A stretch of 44,152 bases of DNA from Adhaeribacter rhizoryzae (GCF_008629685.1 NZ_VWSF01000035.1:1-44152); one strand, 5' to 3'. Positions 8,636 through 17,010 are shown, numbered from the stretch's first letter. The notes: generated by a model not told the origin, from the sequence alone. Numbers and translations: made by a program.

Positions 8636-9829
8636 TTAAGACATCAGGTCCAAAGGAGGATGCGGCTGCTTGTCTTTATCCAAGGTTTTAATCAGCTCAT
8701 GCAGGATAGAATAGTTGGAGTTAGCTTGCAGCAGGTCTACTTGCTGTAAGCTGTTGACCAGGAGCTTGCGATTGCAAATATTCAGGCGGTTAATCATCGG
8801 CACAATGCTGTTGAGGTAACGGTTGTAAAAGCCGGCAATATCGGCTACCCTATCGGGTATTTTATAGCCAGACTTACCTTGTATACTCACTATCAGTACA
8901 CCATCATCTCGCAGGTGCTGAATACAAACCCGCAGTTGCTGCTCCGAGAAGTTGGGGAACACTTTTTTTAGTTTTTCAATTATTTCGTACTTCTCTACTA
9001 ATCTATCCGGTGCTGTGCGGAACATCAAGTATAAGTATTGTAATACCGCCTGCGCCTCTTCGGAAAGCCGGTGGTGTTGGGCTAAGGCTTCGCGGGCTGA
9101 GGCTGCTGCTATTTGGGCGATGAGCTCGTTTTTCTCCTGGTCATGTTCCGGAATAGATAGCAAGAAGTCGGTTTTCTCGAAAGGGAAAAAATCTACAAAA
9201 CTTCTATCGTGCAATAGGTCAAATAAGAAAGCGGCTTTTTCGTGGCTGTGGCTGGTGCAATAAATCTTACCTAAACAGCCGGCGATGAAATCCGCCAGTT
9301 GTACCAAGGGTTCTGCCAGTCTATCTTCTACCAACTGGTAAGTGCGGTCGGGGGTAAACAAATCCCGTTGAATGACTTTGGTCTGGATGTAATGCTGTAA
9401 GCTCCGCTGAAATCCGGGCCAGCCTACCTGGTCGGCATGGATGGAAAAGGAGGTAAAGTTTTGGGGGAATTGCTTGAGGAAGATGCGGTTGAAGTACTTG
9501 TAAAAAATCTCCTGTTGACTGAGCCCCTCTCCTACTACTTTGCTTTTATTGATTACTAGGCTAAGCACCAGAAAGTCCAGTTGCCGCAGCTCCTGCAAAA
9601 TAGCTACTTGCATTTGAAAGCCAAGCTCATCATCGGGTATCCGGCTGGACTGAATCGGATGTCCCTGGAAAAAGCGCTGGCTGATGTCCGCTTGCAGCTC
9701 TCGGGCTTGCATTAATTTCGCCTCTTCGATTAAGACGGCAGTCAGTACATAATGAGAGAAGCTGCCAGCTGGCTGCTGGTTTAAACTGGCATTGCCAAAC
9801 TCGGCCACAAAGAGGTGTAGGTGTTGCAT
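8636..9829 (-). CDS. DUF3800-like protein with C-terminal winged-helix region
   Basis: This is a 397-residue protein. The first 190 residues resemble DUF3800, a fold related to RNase H-like nucleases that is common in mobile elements. Visible are an opening strand LHLFVAEFGN, the acidic SIHADQVGW (about 119-127), and the typical closing QLADFIAG with D170. The usual opening acidic motif (YLDESG) is replaced by VAEFGN, so one acidic residue is shifted or lost. The second half (about 230-330) looks like a winged-helix part (KLKKVFPNFSEQQLRVCIQHL, then a DGVLIV wing). The role is unknown; nuclease or defence roles have been proposed for the family. Stands next to the replication and GTAATA regions. 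Confidence 0.6.
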   Translation of the reverse strand: MQHLHLFVAEFGNASLNQQPAGSFSHYVLTAVLIEEAKLMQARELQADISQRFFQGHPIQSSRIPDDELGFQMQVAILQELRQLDFLVLSLVINKSKVVGEGLSQQEIFYKYFNRIFLKQFPQNFTSFSIHADQVGWPGFQRSLQHYIQTKVIQRDLFTPDRTYQLVEDRLAEPLVQLADFIAGCLGKIYCTSHSHEKAAFLFDLLHDRSFVDFFPFEKTDFLLSIPEHDQEKNELIAQIAAASAREALAQHHRLSEEAQAVLQYLYLMFRTAPDRLVEKYEIIEKLKKVFPNFSEQQLRVCIQHLRDDGVLIVSIQGKSGYKIPDRVADIAGFYNRYLNSIVPMINRLNICNRKLLVNSLQQVDLLQANSNYSILHELIKTLDKDKQPHPPLDLMS

Positions 9830-10226
9830 AAACCTGGTACGTAAAGCAAAGCTATTATCTATCCAAGTTAAAAATTATTCTGGATGCCAGAAGACTTTCC
9901 GGTAGAAATTCTTTAGGGTGACGCTTTACTCTTTTATATAACGTATGCCTGATTGACAAGCTTACCCTTGCAGACTGCTTCCCTGGAAATTAGATTTGAA
10001 TCTTCTTTTCCCTTTTGTAATCTTTATCTAATATATCGAGAAACTGGTGACCAGGCTTATAAAGCAGTTATGGCGGTTGTTTGATTTAGTATATAAGTTA
10101 ATAATTAAATTTTAATTTATTATAAATCAGTGATTTATCAGAAGAACATTAGAATACTTTATTAATAGTAAAAAAAGGTTATTATACATATTTGTTATAA
10201 GTATTATTAAATTAATAAGTCCACAA

Positions 10227-10808
10227 TATTACTAATAATATAAGGTGTTAAGTAATATTAAATTACTGAAAGCGCAATAATATTTATGCATATATTAATT
10301 CGTTATACTATTACGCTATGCAATAGAATTCATAATTCTAGATTATTGGGAACATTACAAGCTTTTAATATAGTACTATCATAGGAGATTATTGCTTATA
10401 GTATAGTATTACTTAGCATATAATATTACTTTAATGCTGTATAATAATATATTACTTCATGAATTGTATATCTTCTATTATTTATATTCAATTATTGTTA
10501 AGAATAACCTATGTATTATAATCTAAAACATATTTATTACTAATAATATGTATGTATATTAAACTATTATCTTTATAAATAAATATTGCTAATATCTATT
10601 TATTACTAATCATATTGTATTACTTTAATTCGACGTAATATTTTAATCTTAGATAACTTTAGTAATCTTACTACTATATACTTCCATAACATTCCAACAT
10701 CATACATCTTTATTATTATAATTCTTTATTAGTAATATTGTTTTATTACTTATCATCTGATATTACCATCCGCATAAGTAATTAATATCAATCACCTTAT
10801 TTGTAATA
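10227..10808. repeat. GTAATA repeat block 2
   Basis: Fourteen hexamers were counted by eye: ten as TATTAC (10227, 10309, 10407, 10424, 10450, 10535, 10601, 10618, 10744, 10761) and four as GTAATA (10252, 10635, 10732, 10803). Roughly one is expected at this base composition. Several sit in longer TATTACTAAT contexts. It is the largest of the blocks and lies about 1.5 kb from the rep iterons. Confidence 0.7.
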
Positions 10809-10968
10809 TAATGTTACTATATTATCGATAAGATAAGATGATTCTGCTGACCGGTCTTTCCGCTACTAAGGTCCTGGTCTCAACTGGACCAGATGTTGGT
10901 ACCAAGTGACCCACCTGCTCATCAACTGCTTTTAATGGTTCTTCTTTGTTATCGGAAGTAAAGTGCCA

Positions 10969-11127
10969 ATGGCTACTATTTCATTTAACAAAGTGAGCAT
11001 ACGTGTCGTTTTCCAACCTGGTGCCTCCTTTTTACATCTATTCTCCGAAAGTGATTGTTCCGATAGTGGTGATTTAAAAGGAATGCTGTTTTCTCAGGCA
11101 ATAATCTACGGGTTACCGCTTGCCTGA
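10969..11127 (+). CDS. Possible 52-residue small protein
   Basis: An ATG at 10969 opens 52 codons ending TGA at 11125-11127. The protein begins MATISFNKVSIRVVFQPG and is mixed in composition. I know no relative. It sits in an otherwise non-coding stretch, 100 bases before the recombinase gene. It could be spurious. Confidence 0.25.
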   Translation: MATISFNKVSIRVVFQPGASFLHLFSESDCSDSGDLKGMLFSQAIIYGLPLA

Positions 11128-11144
11128 ATCCCTCAAAGCTGCTG

Positions 11145-11180
11145 TTTACATTACCACTACGAGCGTAGTGATAATGTAAA
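11145..11180. promoter_or_regulatory. 36-bp palindrome upstream of the recombinase gene
   Basis: TTTACATTACCACTACG (11145-11161) and CGTAGTGATAATGTAAA (11164-11180) pair with one mismatch in 17 across a 2-base centre. A dyad with a 2-bp centre is what a serine recombinase crossover site looks like, since the enzymes cut with a 2-base stagger. It could equally be an operator. The gene starts 49 bases downstream. Confidence 0.55.
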
Positions 11181-11229
11181 TAGAACGAATTTTCTTTATC
11201 TTTACCTGTAAAATTGGCAGACTTTACCC

Positions 11230-11910
11230 ATGCAGCAAACCAAGTACGTTACTTATATAAGAGTATCCACCAAAAAACAAGGAGAATCCGGATTGGGCTT
11301 GCAATCCCAGCAAACTTACCTGGACCATTTTTACAACGGGAAGAATATTATTGCCGAATTTACTGAAAATGTCAGCGGCAAGGATATTAGTAACCGGCCG
11401 AAGTTGCAGCAGGCCCTGGCCTTGTGCAAAAAAGAGAAGGCCGTGCTGGTGGTGGCCAAGATTGACCGGTTAAGCCGGAACACCGAGCAAGCACTTTGGA
11501 TTTATGCTGAATTGGATGGTAGGTTGGAGAGTTGTGATATTCCGAACCTGGATAAATTTACGCTTACATTGTTTATGGCCATCGCCGACCGGGAACGGGA
11601 GTTGATCAGCCTGAGAACCGCTAATGCTTTAGCGGAAAAAACCAAACGGCAGGGGGAGTGGCGGAAAGCAAGCACTCCCTTTACGGATAAGACCGCTAAT
11701 CACCTGGCCGTGGCGGTAAATAAAAATAAGGCTCGGGCAAATGAAAACAATAAGCGGGCAGCGGCACTTATCCAGTTGCACCGCCAACAAAATAAAGCCT
11801 GGAAAGAAATTGCTTTGGAACTAAACAATGCCGGATTTAAGGCCAGTAGGGGAGGGGCATTCCAGGCGGTGCAGGTGCAGCGAATCTACGAACGTTTAGC
11901 TAGTACTTAA
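11230..11910 (+). CDS. Serine recombinase (resolvase/invertase family)
   Basis: This is a 226-residue small serine recombinase. The N-terminal catalytic domain shows YIRVSTKKQ with Arg11 and the nucleophile Ser13, then AKIDRLSRN (76-84), and MAIADRERELISLRT on the long helix. A C-terminal DNA-binding part follows (about 165-226, LHRQQNKAWKEIALELNNAGFKASRGGAF), longer than in classic resolvases and resembling the Recombinase domain. On a plasmid the expected job is multimer resolution or DNA inversion. The palindrome 49 bases upstream is a candidate site. Confidence 0.88.
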   Translation: MQQTKYVTYIRVSTKKQGESGLGLQSQQTYLDHFYNGKNIIAEFTENVSGKDISNRPKLQQALALCKKEKAVLVVAKIDRLSRNTEQALWIYAELDGRLESCDIPNLDKFTLTLFMAIADRERELISLRTANALAEKTKRQGEWRKASTPFTDKTANHLAVAVNKNKARANENNKRAAALIQLHRQQNKAWKEIALELNNAGFKASRGGAFQAVQVQRIYERLAST

Positions 11911-12078
11911 GACCTGAAAGTCATTTGGTGTTTCCTCTGGGTGAAGAAAGCTGTGATAGGGTGAGTAAATAAAACATATATTTTAGCTGAGCACATCTAA
12001 CGCTTTGAGGCCCATTTTAAACATATGTAATTAAGATTTAAATATTTTAGAAGCCTTTCAGTAGATTTTATATTAAAA

Positions 12079-12262
12079 ACAGGTTTTATAAGTCAAGAAC
12101 CGAAAACACAGGTTTTATAAGCAACAAAAACAGATTTGATAAGCCTATAAACAGGTTTTATAAGTCAAACGACAAAAAACAGATTTGATAAGCCTATAAA
12201 CAGGTTTTATAAGCTTAAAAACAGATTTTATAAGCTAAACGACAAAAAACAGGTTTTATAAG
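12079..12262 (+). repeat. Iteron array downstream of rep (8 copies)
   Basis: Eight direct repeats of ACAGRTTTKATAAG start at 12079, 12108, 12130, 12151, 12179, 12200, 12221 and 12249. Start-to-start spacings are 29, 22, 21, 28, 21, 21 and 28, that is two or nearly three helical turns. Such arrays bind the Rep_3 initiator; together with the set upstream of rep this marks the replication origin region. The 170 bases before it (11911-12078) are AT-rich and show nothing else. Confidence 0.9.
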
Positions 12263-12263
12263 T

Positions 12264-13199
12264 CTATATGCCCAATGTTGTCCGAAAGTAACCCCCTGGG
12301 TTATTGATATCTTTCCGGCGGAGGGAAATATCGTAGAGGCATTTATTGGCTTTTTTCCGGAGCTCAGTACTATTAAGAATTTTGCTGATGAGGTTCGTGT
12401 CTAATATTCCAATATCCCTTAGACGTCCTTTCAACTGGGCTGCTTCCCGGTCCAATTCTTCAGACTCGAAAGGAATAACCGTTTGTACTTGGGAAACCAT
12501 TTTAATGGTGAAGGTAAGTTTGTGAATAGATTTACCTTTCTTTTCGGTTACCGCATAGGCCACCCTTAAATCCGATACTTCATTAATTTGCCGAATAGCC
12601 GGTTCTAACACATAATCTTTAAACTGTCCCCATTGCTTGTACTGTTCGGGCGCTTTACCAGACGGGTCTTTCAGGTTCAGCCGGTAGCGTAACTGCTCCA
12701 CTTCGAAAGTCATAGCACCTAAATCTTTCCACCTCGAAAACTGCACATAGAGCCATTTGGCGTACTTGGAAGTCATGGAAAGTACACAGAAGAGCTGGAA
12801 ACTGGTAAAATTGTTTTTTAGGTCTACCAGGTACGGCTTTAAATCTTCCGCAATAGAAAGTTGAATACGGCCTTGGCCTTTTAAATATTTGGCGCTGCTC
12901 ATCATGGCTACTTGCAGCAGTCCGTCTTCTTCTTCAATCTCGAACACCTTGCCAATCAGACCGGCAGTAGCTTCCCGCAACTGCTGGTAATTCCACTGCC
13001 GACCAGTTAACTCCTCGATTTCTTTAACGCTGATGGTATACTTGGTGTCCTTACTATCACCAGGCTTTAACCGGGAGAGCATCATAAAGTATATGTCCAG
13101 TTGCACCGCTGAAAGCTCGTGCCTGGCATTAGTTATTACATTATGATGCCGTACCTGGATTTTGGTTTCTTTAATTTCCAGCTGTTCCATGGGGCCCAA
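12264..13199 (-). CDS. Plasmid replication initiator, Rep_3 (RepB/RepE-like) family
   Basis: This 311-residue protein belongs to the Rep_3 superfamily of iteron-binding initiators, made of two winged-helix domains. The N-terminal domain is recognised by RHHNVITNARHELSAVQLDIYFMMLSRL and the YTISVKEIEELTG strand. The second carries SKYAKWLYVQFSRWKDLGAMTFEVEQLRYRL, the family's typical helix-strand pattern (FSKWLYRLLK...VELLRERL in relatives). It starts replication at the flanking iterons and probably represses its own promoter through the upstream array. The stop lies 2 bases from the last downstream iteron core. MEQLEIKE at codon 4 is an alternative start. Confidence 0.92.
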   Translation of the reverse strand: MGPMEQLEIKETKIQVRHHNVITNARHELSAVQLDIYFMMLSRLKPGDSKDTKYTISVKEIEELTGRQWNYQQLREATAGLIGKVFEIEEEDGLLQVAMMSSAKYLKGQGRIQLSIAEDLKPYLVDLKNNFTSFQLFCVLSMTSKYAKWLYVQFSRWKDLGAMTFEVEQLRYRLNLKDPSGKAPEQYKQWGQFKDYVLEPAIRQINEVSDLRVAYAVTEKKGKSIHKLTFTIKMVSQVQTVIPFESEELDREAAQLKGRLRDIGILDTNLISKILNSTELRKKANKCLYDISLRRKDINNPGGYFRTTLGI

Positions 13200-13253
13200 T
13201 TTATATAAAAGGCTTGAGAAAAAACAGAGACTTTAAGTATTTCTGTTTATTGA

Positions 13254-13353
13254 CTTATGAAATCTGTTTAATCAACTTATGAAATCTGTTTTTGTCGCTT
13301 ATCAAATCTGTTTATAAGCTTATGAAACCTGTTTATAGGCTTATTAAATCTGT
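13254..13353 (-). repeat. Iteron array upstream of rep (5 copies, inverted)
   Basis: Five copies of the same iteron in the opposite orientation (CTTATNAAAYCTGT on the + strand) start at 13254, 13276, 13298, 13319 and 13340, with 21-22 base spacing. They lie 55-154 bases upstream of the rep start, where the promoter should be, so they may serve both origin function and autorepression. Confidence 0.88.
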
Positions 13354-13552
13354 TTTGAAATTTACGTATCAGTTTAATAATCTGTGTCTTATGAGCCTTA
13401 CAAATAGATCAAATAATTCAAGTATTCACAAATTTGTGATCTGAATAAGGAATTTAGGGAGTTTTATTTGGCCACATACAATGAATCTGAGTGAACAAGT
13501 CAAAAAGGGAGCAAGTATCTGCTAAAGAGAGGAAACTGGGCCGCGCGAAAAA

Positions 13553-13566
13553 ACAGGTTTTATAAG
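13553..13566 (+). repeat. Solitary iteron
   Basis: ACAGGTTTTATAAG is a full match to the iteron core, in the orientation of the downstream array, 200 bases from the upstream array. It may be a handle for long-range Rep contacts, or a leftover. Confidence 0.7.
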
Positions 13567-13626
13567 CAGATAAGCTTCTCAATGGCTAAAAATATTAGTA
13601 AATCATAATGTGTCGGGCTAAGTTAA

Positions 13627-13755
13627 AGAAATAAAGTAAATGTTATTGCTTATTGTCAGGCCATTAAAAACGGCAACGTGGGAGCTATTCGGGAGCAGGA
13701 GCAACTGCGACGAGATTTAGAATCGAGCGATAGTAAAGAAGAGGACCAGTTATAA
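13627..13755 (+). pseudogene. Possible short coding remnant
   Basis: An open frame without an ATG reads AYCQAIKNGNVGAIREQEQL and continues with a strongly charged end to TAA at 13753-13755. Composition is protein-like, but start and family are missing. Probably a relic. Confidence 0.25.
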
Positions 13756-13907
13756 GTTTAATCTTTTCCTAATTACACCAAGTAAAAGGCTTGGCAAAAG
13801 CAGGAAATTAAGTCTCGACTTCCTCATGCACTTACTGTAGTTGATTAAAAATAAGCTGATGAAATCGTATTCTTGAGCCCTGCTTTTGCCTTCCAAAACG
13901 CAAAGAA

Positions 13908-14059
13908 CGACCGGAGTTGGAGAAGTTGTTAGGCCAACTACGGGCAGGTGATACAGTGGTGGTCTGCAAGCTGGTTAGGACGTTCGCTCTGAGACTTGGA
14001 TGACCTAGTAGCATAGTAGCAGAGTTTCAAAAGAGAGGCCAGGTGATTTATTCTAGGAA
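13908..14059 (+). pseudogene. Serine resolvase fragment
   Basis: The frame reads RPELEKLLGQLRAGDTVVVC, then KLVR, which matches the middle of a Tn3-type resolvase (the DTVVVxKLDRLxR segment). It is followed by a scrambled stretch with a TGA, then VAEFQKRGQVIY, the next conserved helix. Both the catalytic N-terminus and the DNA-binding C-terminus are absent. It is a decayed relic of an earlier transposon or resolution system. Confidence 0.65.
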
Positions 14060-14071
14060 GCTATCGAAAAG

Positions 14072-14113
14072 CCGAGTAGTCGAAAACACGTTATGAATGG
14101 CTTAGCTACTCGG
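14072..14113. terminator. 8-bp stem at the end of the alkC-like gene
   Basis: CCGAGTAG (14072-14079) pairs perfectly with CTACTCGG (14106-14113), whose arm overlaps the last codons of the gene on the minus strand. There is no T-run, so terminator function is uncertain. Confidence 0.35.
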
Positions 14114-15233
14114 TACCGGAAAATTCAAGAATACTGGCTACTAAGGTAAAGGTTTGCGTCTTGGTTTCCTGCCCGTTTACCAGTACTGCAACCTGGTGTT
14201 CGCCGACATAAAACGTGCGGGTGGTGATGGTCCGGAAACTTTGTTTGCGCACAATCACGGCCATTTCACCAGGGCCGTAGATCCGTTCGCTTATTTTAAA
14301 AACCTTTTTTGAAAGTTGACCTTTGTGTTTCCGGTAATACAGGGCATACTCCAGTCTTATGGTGCGAGCCGTATCCGCCTTGTTCTGCACGACAAATCTA
14401 AATTCCAGGTTACTCCCAATGCTGACTTGAGGAGTTAATACCTCAAATCCACTTACCTCCAATTGGGTAGAAGCCAGTCCAAAATGGGAGAGTGCTGCGG
14501 GATGGCTTTGTTTTAACAAGGTGCGGCAGGCGTGTTTTAGAATAGCATTGGTTTCTGGGGTAGTATTTTTCCAAGTGGCAGCTAGATGCAGCACCAGTTC
14601 CGGATGGTCTTTGGAAATATCGTTCAGGTTGTTGGCTACGCTGCGGCGTACCGATTCGGAGGGGTCGTTTTTGAGATTTTCTAGGATAGGCAGGATAGGT
14701 GAAGGGTCTTTTTTTAGGGCTGGTACACCCAAGCCCCAGGGCAAACGCGGCCGGGACCCTTCGCTGGCTAACCGCCTAACGCTGCTGCTAGGGTGGCTAG
14801 ACCATTGCAACATTTGCTGCATCATGCGTTCTCCATATTTTAAAAGAAACGGCCGCACGGCAAATTCGCAGCTTATGTATTGGGTAGTAAACTCCAGGGC
14901 GTGTACGGCATTATCAAAATCGTGGAGGCCATAAGTTTCGATATAATCCGGCAGAAACATAAACTCAAGCCTTCCTTCTCTAAAGCCGTCGGCTTTTAGA
15001 CGATTGATTATTCGGGGCAGCAGGGCGACGCTCTCTGGGAACACAACCGGAAAGAAGGTGTGCAGCACTTGGGTGGTGTGCTTCAGGCGTTGTTTCCATT
15101 CCATTGTGGCAAAAGCGGGCGTAAATATTTGCCTGAGGAAAGTAGTTTTGTTGAACCCAGATACTTCGGCCTGCAGGCTATCCGCCAAACGGTCATAAAA
15201 GGTAGGGGAGTAAATATCTTTTATCAAAGCCAT
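14106..15233 (-). CDS. AlkC/AlkD-like DNA alkylation repair protein with Ig-like tail
   Basis: This is a 375-residue protein. The N-terminal two thirds form a HEAT-like repeat solenoid as in AlkC/AlkD DNA glycosylases, which excise 3-methyladenine and other N-alkylated bases without base flipping. The diagnostic block is SVRRLASEGSRPRLPWG (about 151-167), followed by a clear HEAT repeat (PILENLKNDPSESVRRSVANNLNDIS). Residues about 260-375 are beta-rich and look like the Ig-like domain of long AlkC proteins, which contacts DNA. It acts in the cytoplasm in base excision repair. It stands alone on the minus strand. As a plasmid cargo gene it pairs in theme with umuDC at 40-41.8 kb. Confidence 0.82.
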   Translation of the reverse strand: MALIKDIYSPTFYDRLADSLQAEVSGFNKTTFLRQIFTPAFATMEWKQRLKHTTQVLHTFFPVVFPESVALLPRIINRLKADGFREGRLEFMFLPDYIETYGLHDFDNAVHALEFTTQYISCEFAVRPFLLKYGERMMQQMLQWSSHPSSSVRRLASEGSRPRLPWGLGVPALKKDPSPILPILENLKNDPSESVRRSVANNLNDISKDHPELVLHLAATWKNTTPETNAILKHACRTLLKQSHPAALSHFGLASTQLEVSGFEVLTPQVSIGSNLEFRFVVQNKADTARTIRLEYALYYRKHKGQLSKKVFKISERIYGPGEMAVIVRKQSFRTITTRTFYVGEHQVAVLVNGQETKTQTFTLVASILEFSGTE

Positions 15234-15419
15234 GCGTGTCAGGAACTTATTAGGTGTGTTTAAACAAGGTTAGGCAATTTTTTTAATCGTTACTTATTGT
15301 TCCGTTTATAGAATAATTGGAAAGGATGAGGTAATTCCAGAATGGAGGACGATAAGTTCTAAAAGTGTTGTACGGGAGCTTCTCATTTTTATACGCTATA
15401 ATAAATTCCTGCTTAACAA

Positions 15420-15839
15420 TTAATATACTTCAACATTGTTCTTAGCAGGCACTTCTTTTCCTAAACTGTCTCGGGTATTTTTCTGAACCGCAATAGCAGC
15501 AAAAAGGCTTAGAATAAATGACATGGCATAGAACCCTTTTTCACTAAGGAGCATATCGGCATTCCAAAGCCCCACTACCAGCAACGCCACCGCCAGCATG
15601 GTAGAAAACCAACTGAGTCCATAATAGATATTGGTAACCGGAATACCATCCAGTTGGTCGCGCACACTTTTTTGGAGAGAGATAGCAGAGAATAAACCAT
15701 ACATGAGGATGGTAAAATAATAACCCTTTTCGTTGAGCAACATGTCGGCATTCCACAGCCCGATTATGTATGCTGTTACACCAGTAAGTAAAGTGCCCCA
15801 AGAGGCCGCCATAAATGCATTGGATGGTTTCTGATTCAT
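15420..15839 (-). CDS. YiaA/YiaB-type inner membrane protein
   Basis: This is a 139-residue membrane protein made of two copies of one unit. Each unit has two transmembrane helices around the signature [15 protein letters not shown] (seen at about residues 27-41 and again at about 87-101). This is the YiaAB two-helix domain. The function of the family is unknown. It lies 81 bases downstream of a Crp/Fnr-type regulator gene on the same strand, so the two may be cotranscribed or the regulator may act on it. Confidence 0.85.
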   Translation of the reverse strand: MNQKPSNAFMAASWGTLLTGVTAYIIGLWNADMLLNEKGYYFTILMYGLFSAISLQKSVRDQLDGIPVTNIYYGLSWFSTMLAVALLVVGLWNADMLLSEKGFYAMSFILSLFAAIAVQKNTRDSLGKEVPAKNNVEVY

Positions 15840-15920
15840 TTTTGTCTTTTGTTGAATGATGAATCAAAGGTATAGCAGACACTTATCCTTTCTTTTGACA
15901 ATAGTCAAAAAAAATGAATA

Positions 15921-16484
15921 TTATACCTGGCTTCGGATTCGGCTCAACGTTTCCTGACTGATACCCAGGAAAGACGCAATTTGCCCGAGAGAGATTCTTT
16001 GCAGAATATGGGGAGAAGTTTCCATAAGCTGTTCATACCGCTCCCGAGCCGATTTAAATTGCATGGCCATTAACCGCTCTTCCAGTTTAATATAATACTG
16101 CTCATTTATAATACGGACTAGGCGCTCTAGGTCTTTATGAAAATCGAACAACTGGTTTAAAGTTTTATAACTAATCCCCCACAAGGTGGAGTCTTCTAAA
16201 ATCTGTATGTTTTCTACCCCCGGCTTCCGGGAAATAAAGCTATAAAAAGAAGTAATGAAATTATTTTCGAAGCCAAACCAATAGGTAATTTCCTTCCCAT
16301 CCAGGTTATAATAGCCACGCAAACAACCTTGTTCCAGAAAGTACAAATTATTGCACACCATTCCTTCTTGGATTAGAAAAGAATTTTTTGAAATCTTTAT
16401 TTGTGTTGATGCTTTGGAAAGGGCCTCCCATGCTCCTGAAGAAATAGGATAATATTGCGATATGCAATTAAACAATGCATTCAT
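15921..16484 (-). CDS. Crp/Fnr-family transcriptional regulator
   Basis: This 187-residue protein has an N-terminal cyclic-nucleotide-binding-like beta roll (about 25-115, with FLIQEGMVCNNLYFLEQGCLRGYY), a long dimer helix, and a C-terminal helix-turn-helix (ISLGQIASFLGISQETLSRIRSQ, about 162-184). There are no Fnr-type iron-sulfur cysteines in order. The Bacteroidota relatives are often single-domain regulators of stress or respiration genes. The gene lies upstream of the YiaA-like gene on the same strand. Confidence 0.88.
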   Translation of the reverse strand: MNALFNCISQYYPISSGAWEALSKASTQIKISKNSFLIQEGMVCNNLYFLEQGCLRGYYNLDGKEITYWFGFENNFITSFYSFISRKPGVENIQILEDSTLWGISYKTLNQLFDFHKDLERLVRIINEQYYIKLEERLMAMQFKSARERYEQLMETSPHILQRISLGQIASFLGISQETLSRIRSQV

Positions 16485-16630
16485 TTTAAGGCTCTTGTAC
16501 TATAGATATGGAATTAGAATTTCTTTGTCAGAAAAAATGTTCTTAAAATAAAGCCAACGTACTGCTGCTATGGCCCGTTTAAATGTACTTTAATTTTGGT
16601 TGGGTGAAGTAATTCCTTTTTCTTTCTGTT

Positions 16631-16834
16631 CTAAGCTAGAATAAATACTAAAGTTCCGACAAAACAAGCTGTTAATACAATTAGAGAACTTTTTATAAAT
16701 AATTTTTTCAGGTTAATTGTAAAATTATCCTGAAGTACCGTTCTATTTAGGAAGAAATTTAGAAGCACCGGTATTCCAATTCCTAATATTCCAGCGAGTC
16801 CAGAGATAGTAAACCTTCTTATAAAGGATTGCAC
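16631..16834 (-). CDS. Small two-helix membrane protein
   Basis: This 67-residue ORF starts with GTG and overlaps the end of the preceding minus-strand ORF by 16 bases, which suggests translational coupling. It has two hydrophobic segments (about 10-29 and 48-66). No family is recognised. The two overlapping frames may also be one gene split by a frameshift. Confidence 0.35.
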   Translation of the reverse strand: MQSFIRRFTISGLAGILGIGIPVLLNFFLNRTVLQDNFTINLKKLFIKSSLIVLTACFVGTLVFILA

Positions 16835-17010
16835 TGGATCTTCAGCTTATCTTCTTGTTTCCCTAAGAAGAAACCTAAATTTAAAAAGCCTAAAACTCCT
16901 ACCCAAACAATAATGGAAATCCAGTAGGTCCTGTTGCAGCAGGACAGGATATATAGTCCACTATTTTCTTTTAGGGGGTGCCACCTTAATTTCCCCATTT
17001 TTCTTTTCAT
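16819..17010 (-). CDS. Small single-helix membrane ORF overlapping the RHH gene
   Basis: A 63-residue frame whose first 17 codons overlap the 3' end of the RHH gene. The hydrophobic part (about 28-50, YWISIIVWVGVLGFLNLGFF) is a plausible membrane segment. A later start would remove most of the overlap. Unrecognised family; may be the front half of the next ORF. Confidence 0.3.
   Translation of the reverse strand: MKRKMGKLRWHPLKENSGLYILSCCNRTYWISIIVWVGVLGFLNLGFFLGKQEDKLKIQCNPL

Larger units (their letters stand above)
9830..11229. other. 1.4-kb AT-rich largely non-coding stretch
   Basis: It holds a GTAATA/TATTAC block (10227-10808), a weak copy of the pyrimidine-rich motif TTCTTTTCCCTTTTGTAAT (about 10001-10019), a CTGGTC/GACCAG stem near 10880-10900, a possible 52-residue ORF (10969-11127) and a 36-bp near-perfect palindrome just before the recombinase gene. 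No other coding signal was seen. Confidence 0.65.

Noticed and set aside
10421-10429. TAATATTAC, identical to the rolling-circle nick nonamer of geminiviruses
   Set aside because: It is one of many GTAATA-related words in a very AT-rich block, has no stem around it, and no rolling-circle Rep of that type is encoded here.
12079-12262. Regular repeats that look like a small CRISPR array
   Set aside because: Repeat cores are only 14 bases, the gaps of 7-15 bases are mostly repeated sequence themselves, and the array sits against a Rep_3 gene. These are iterons.
13832-14014. 60-residue minus-strand frame near the alkC-like gene
   Set aside because: The plus strand of this stretch encodes a recognisable resolvase fragment, so the minus frame is a shadow.
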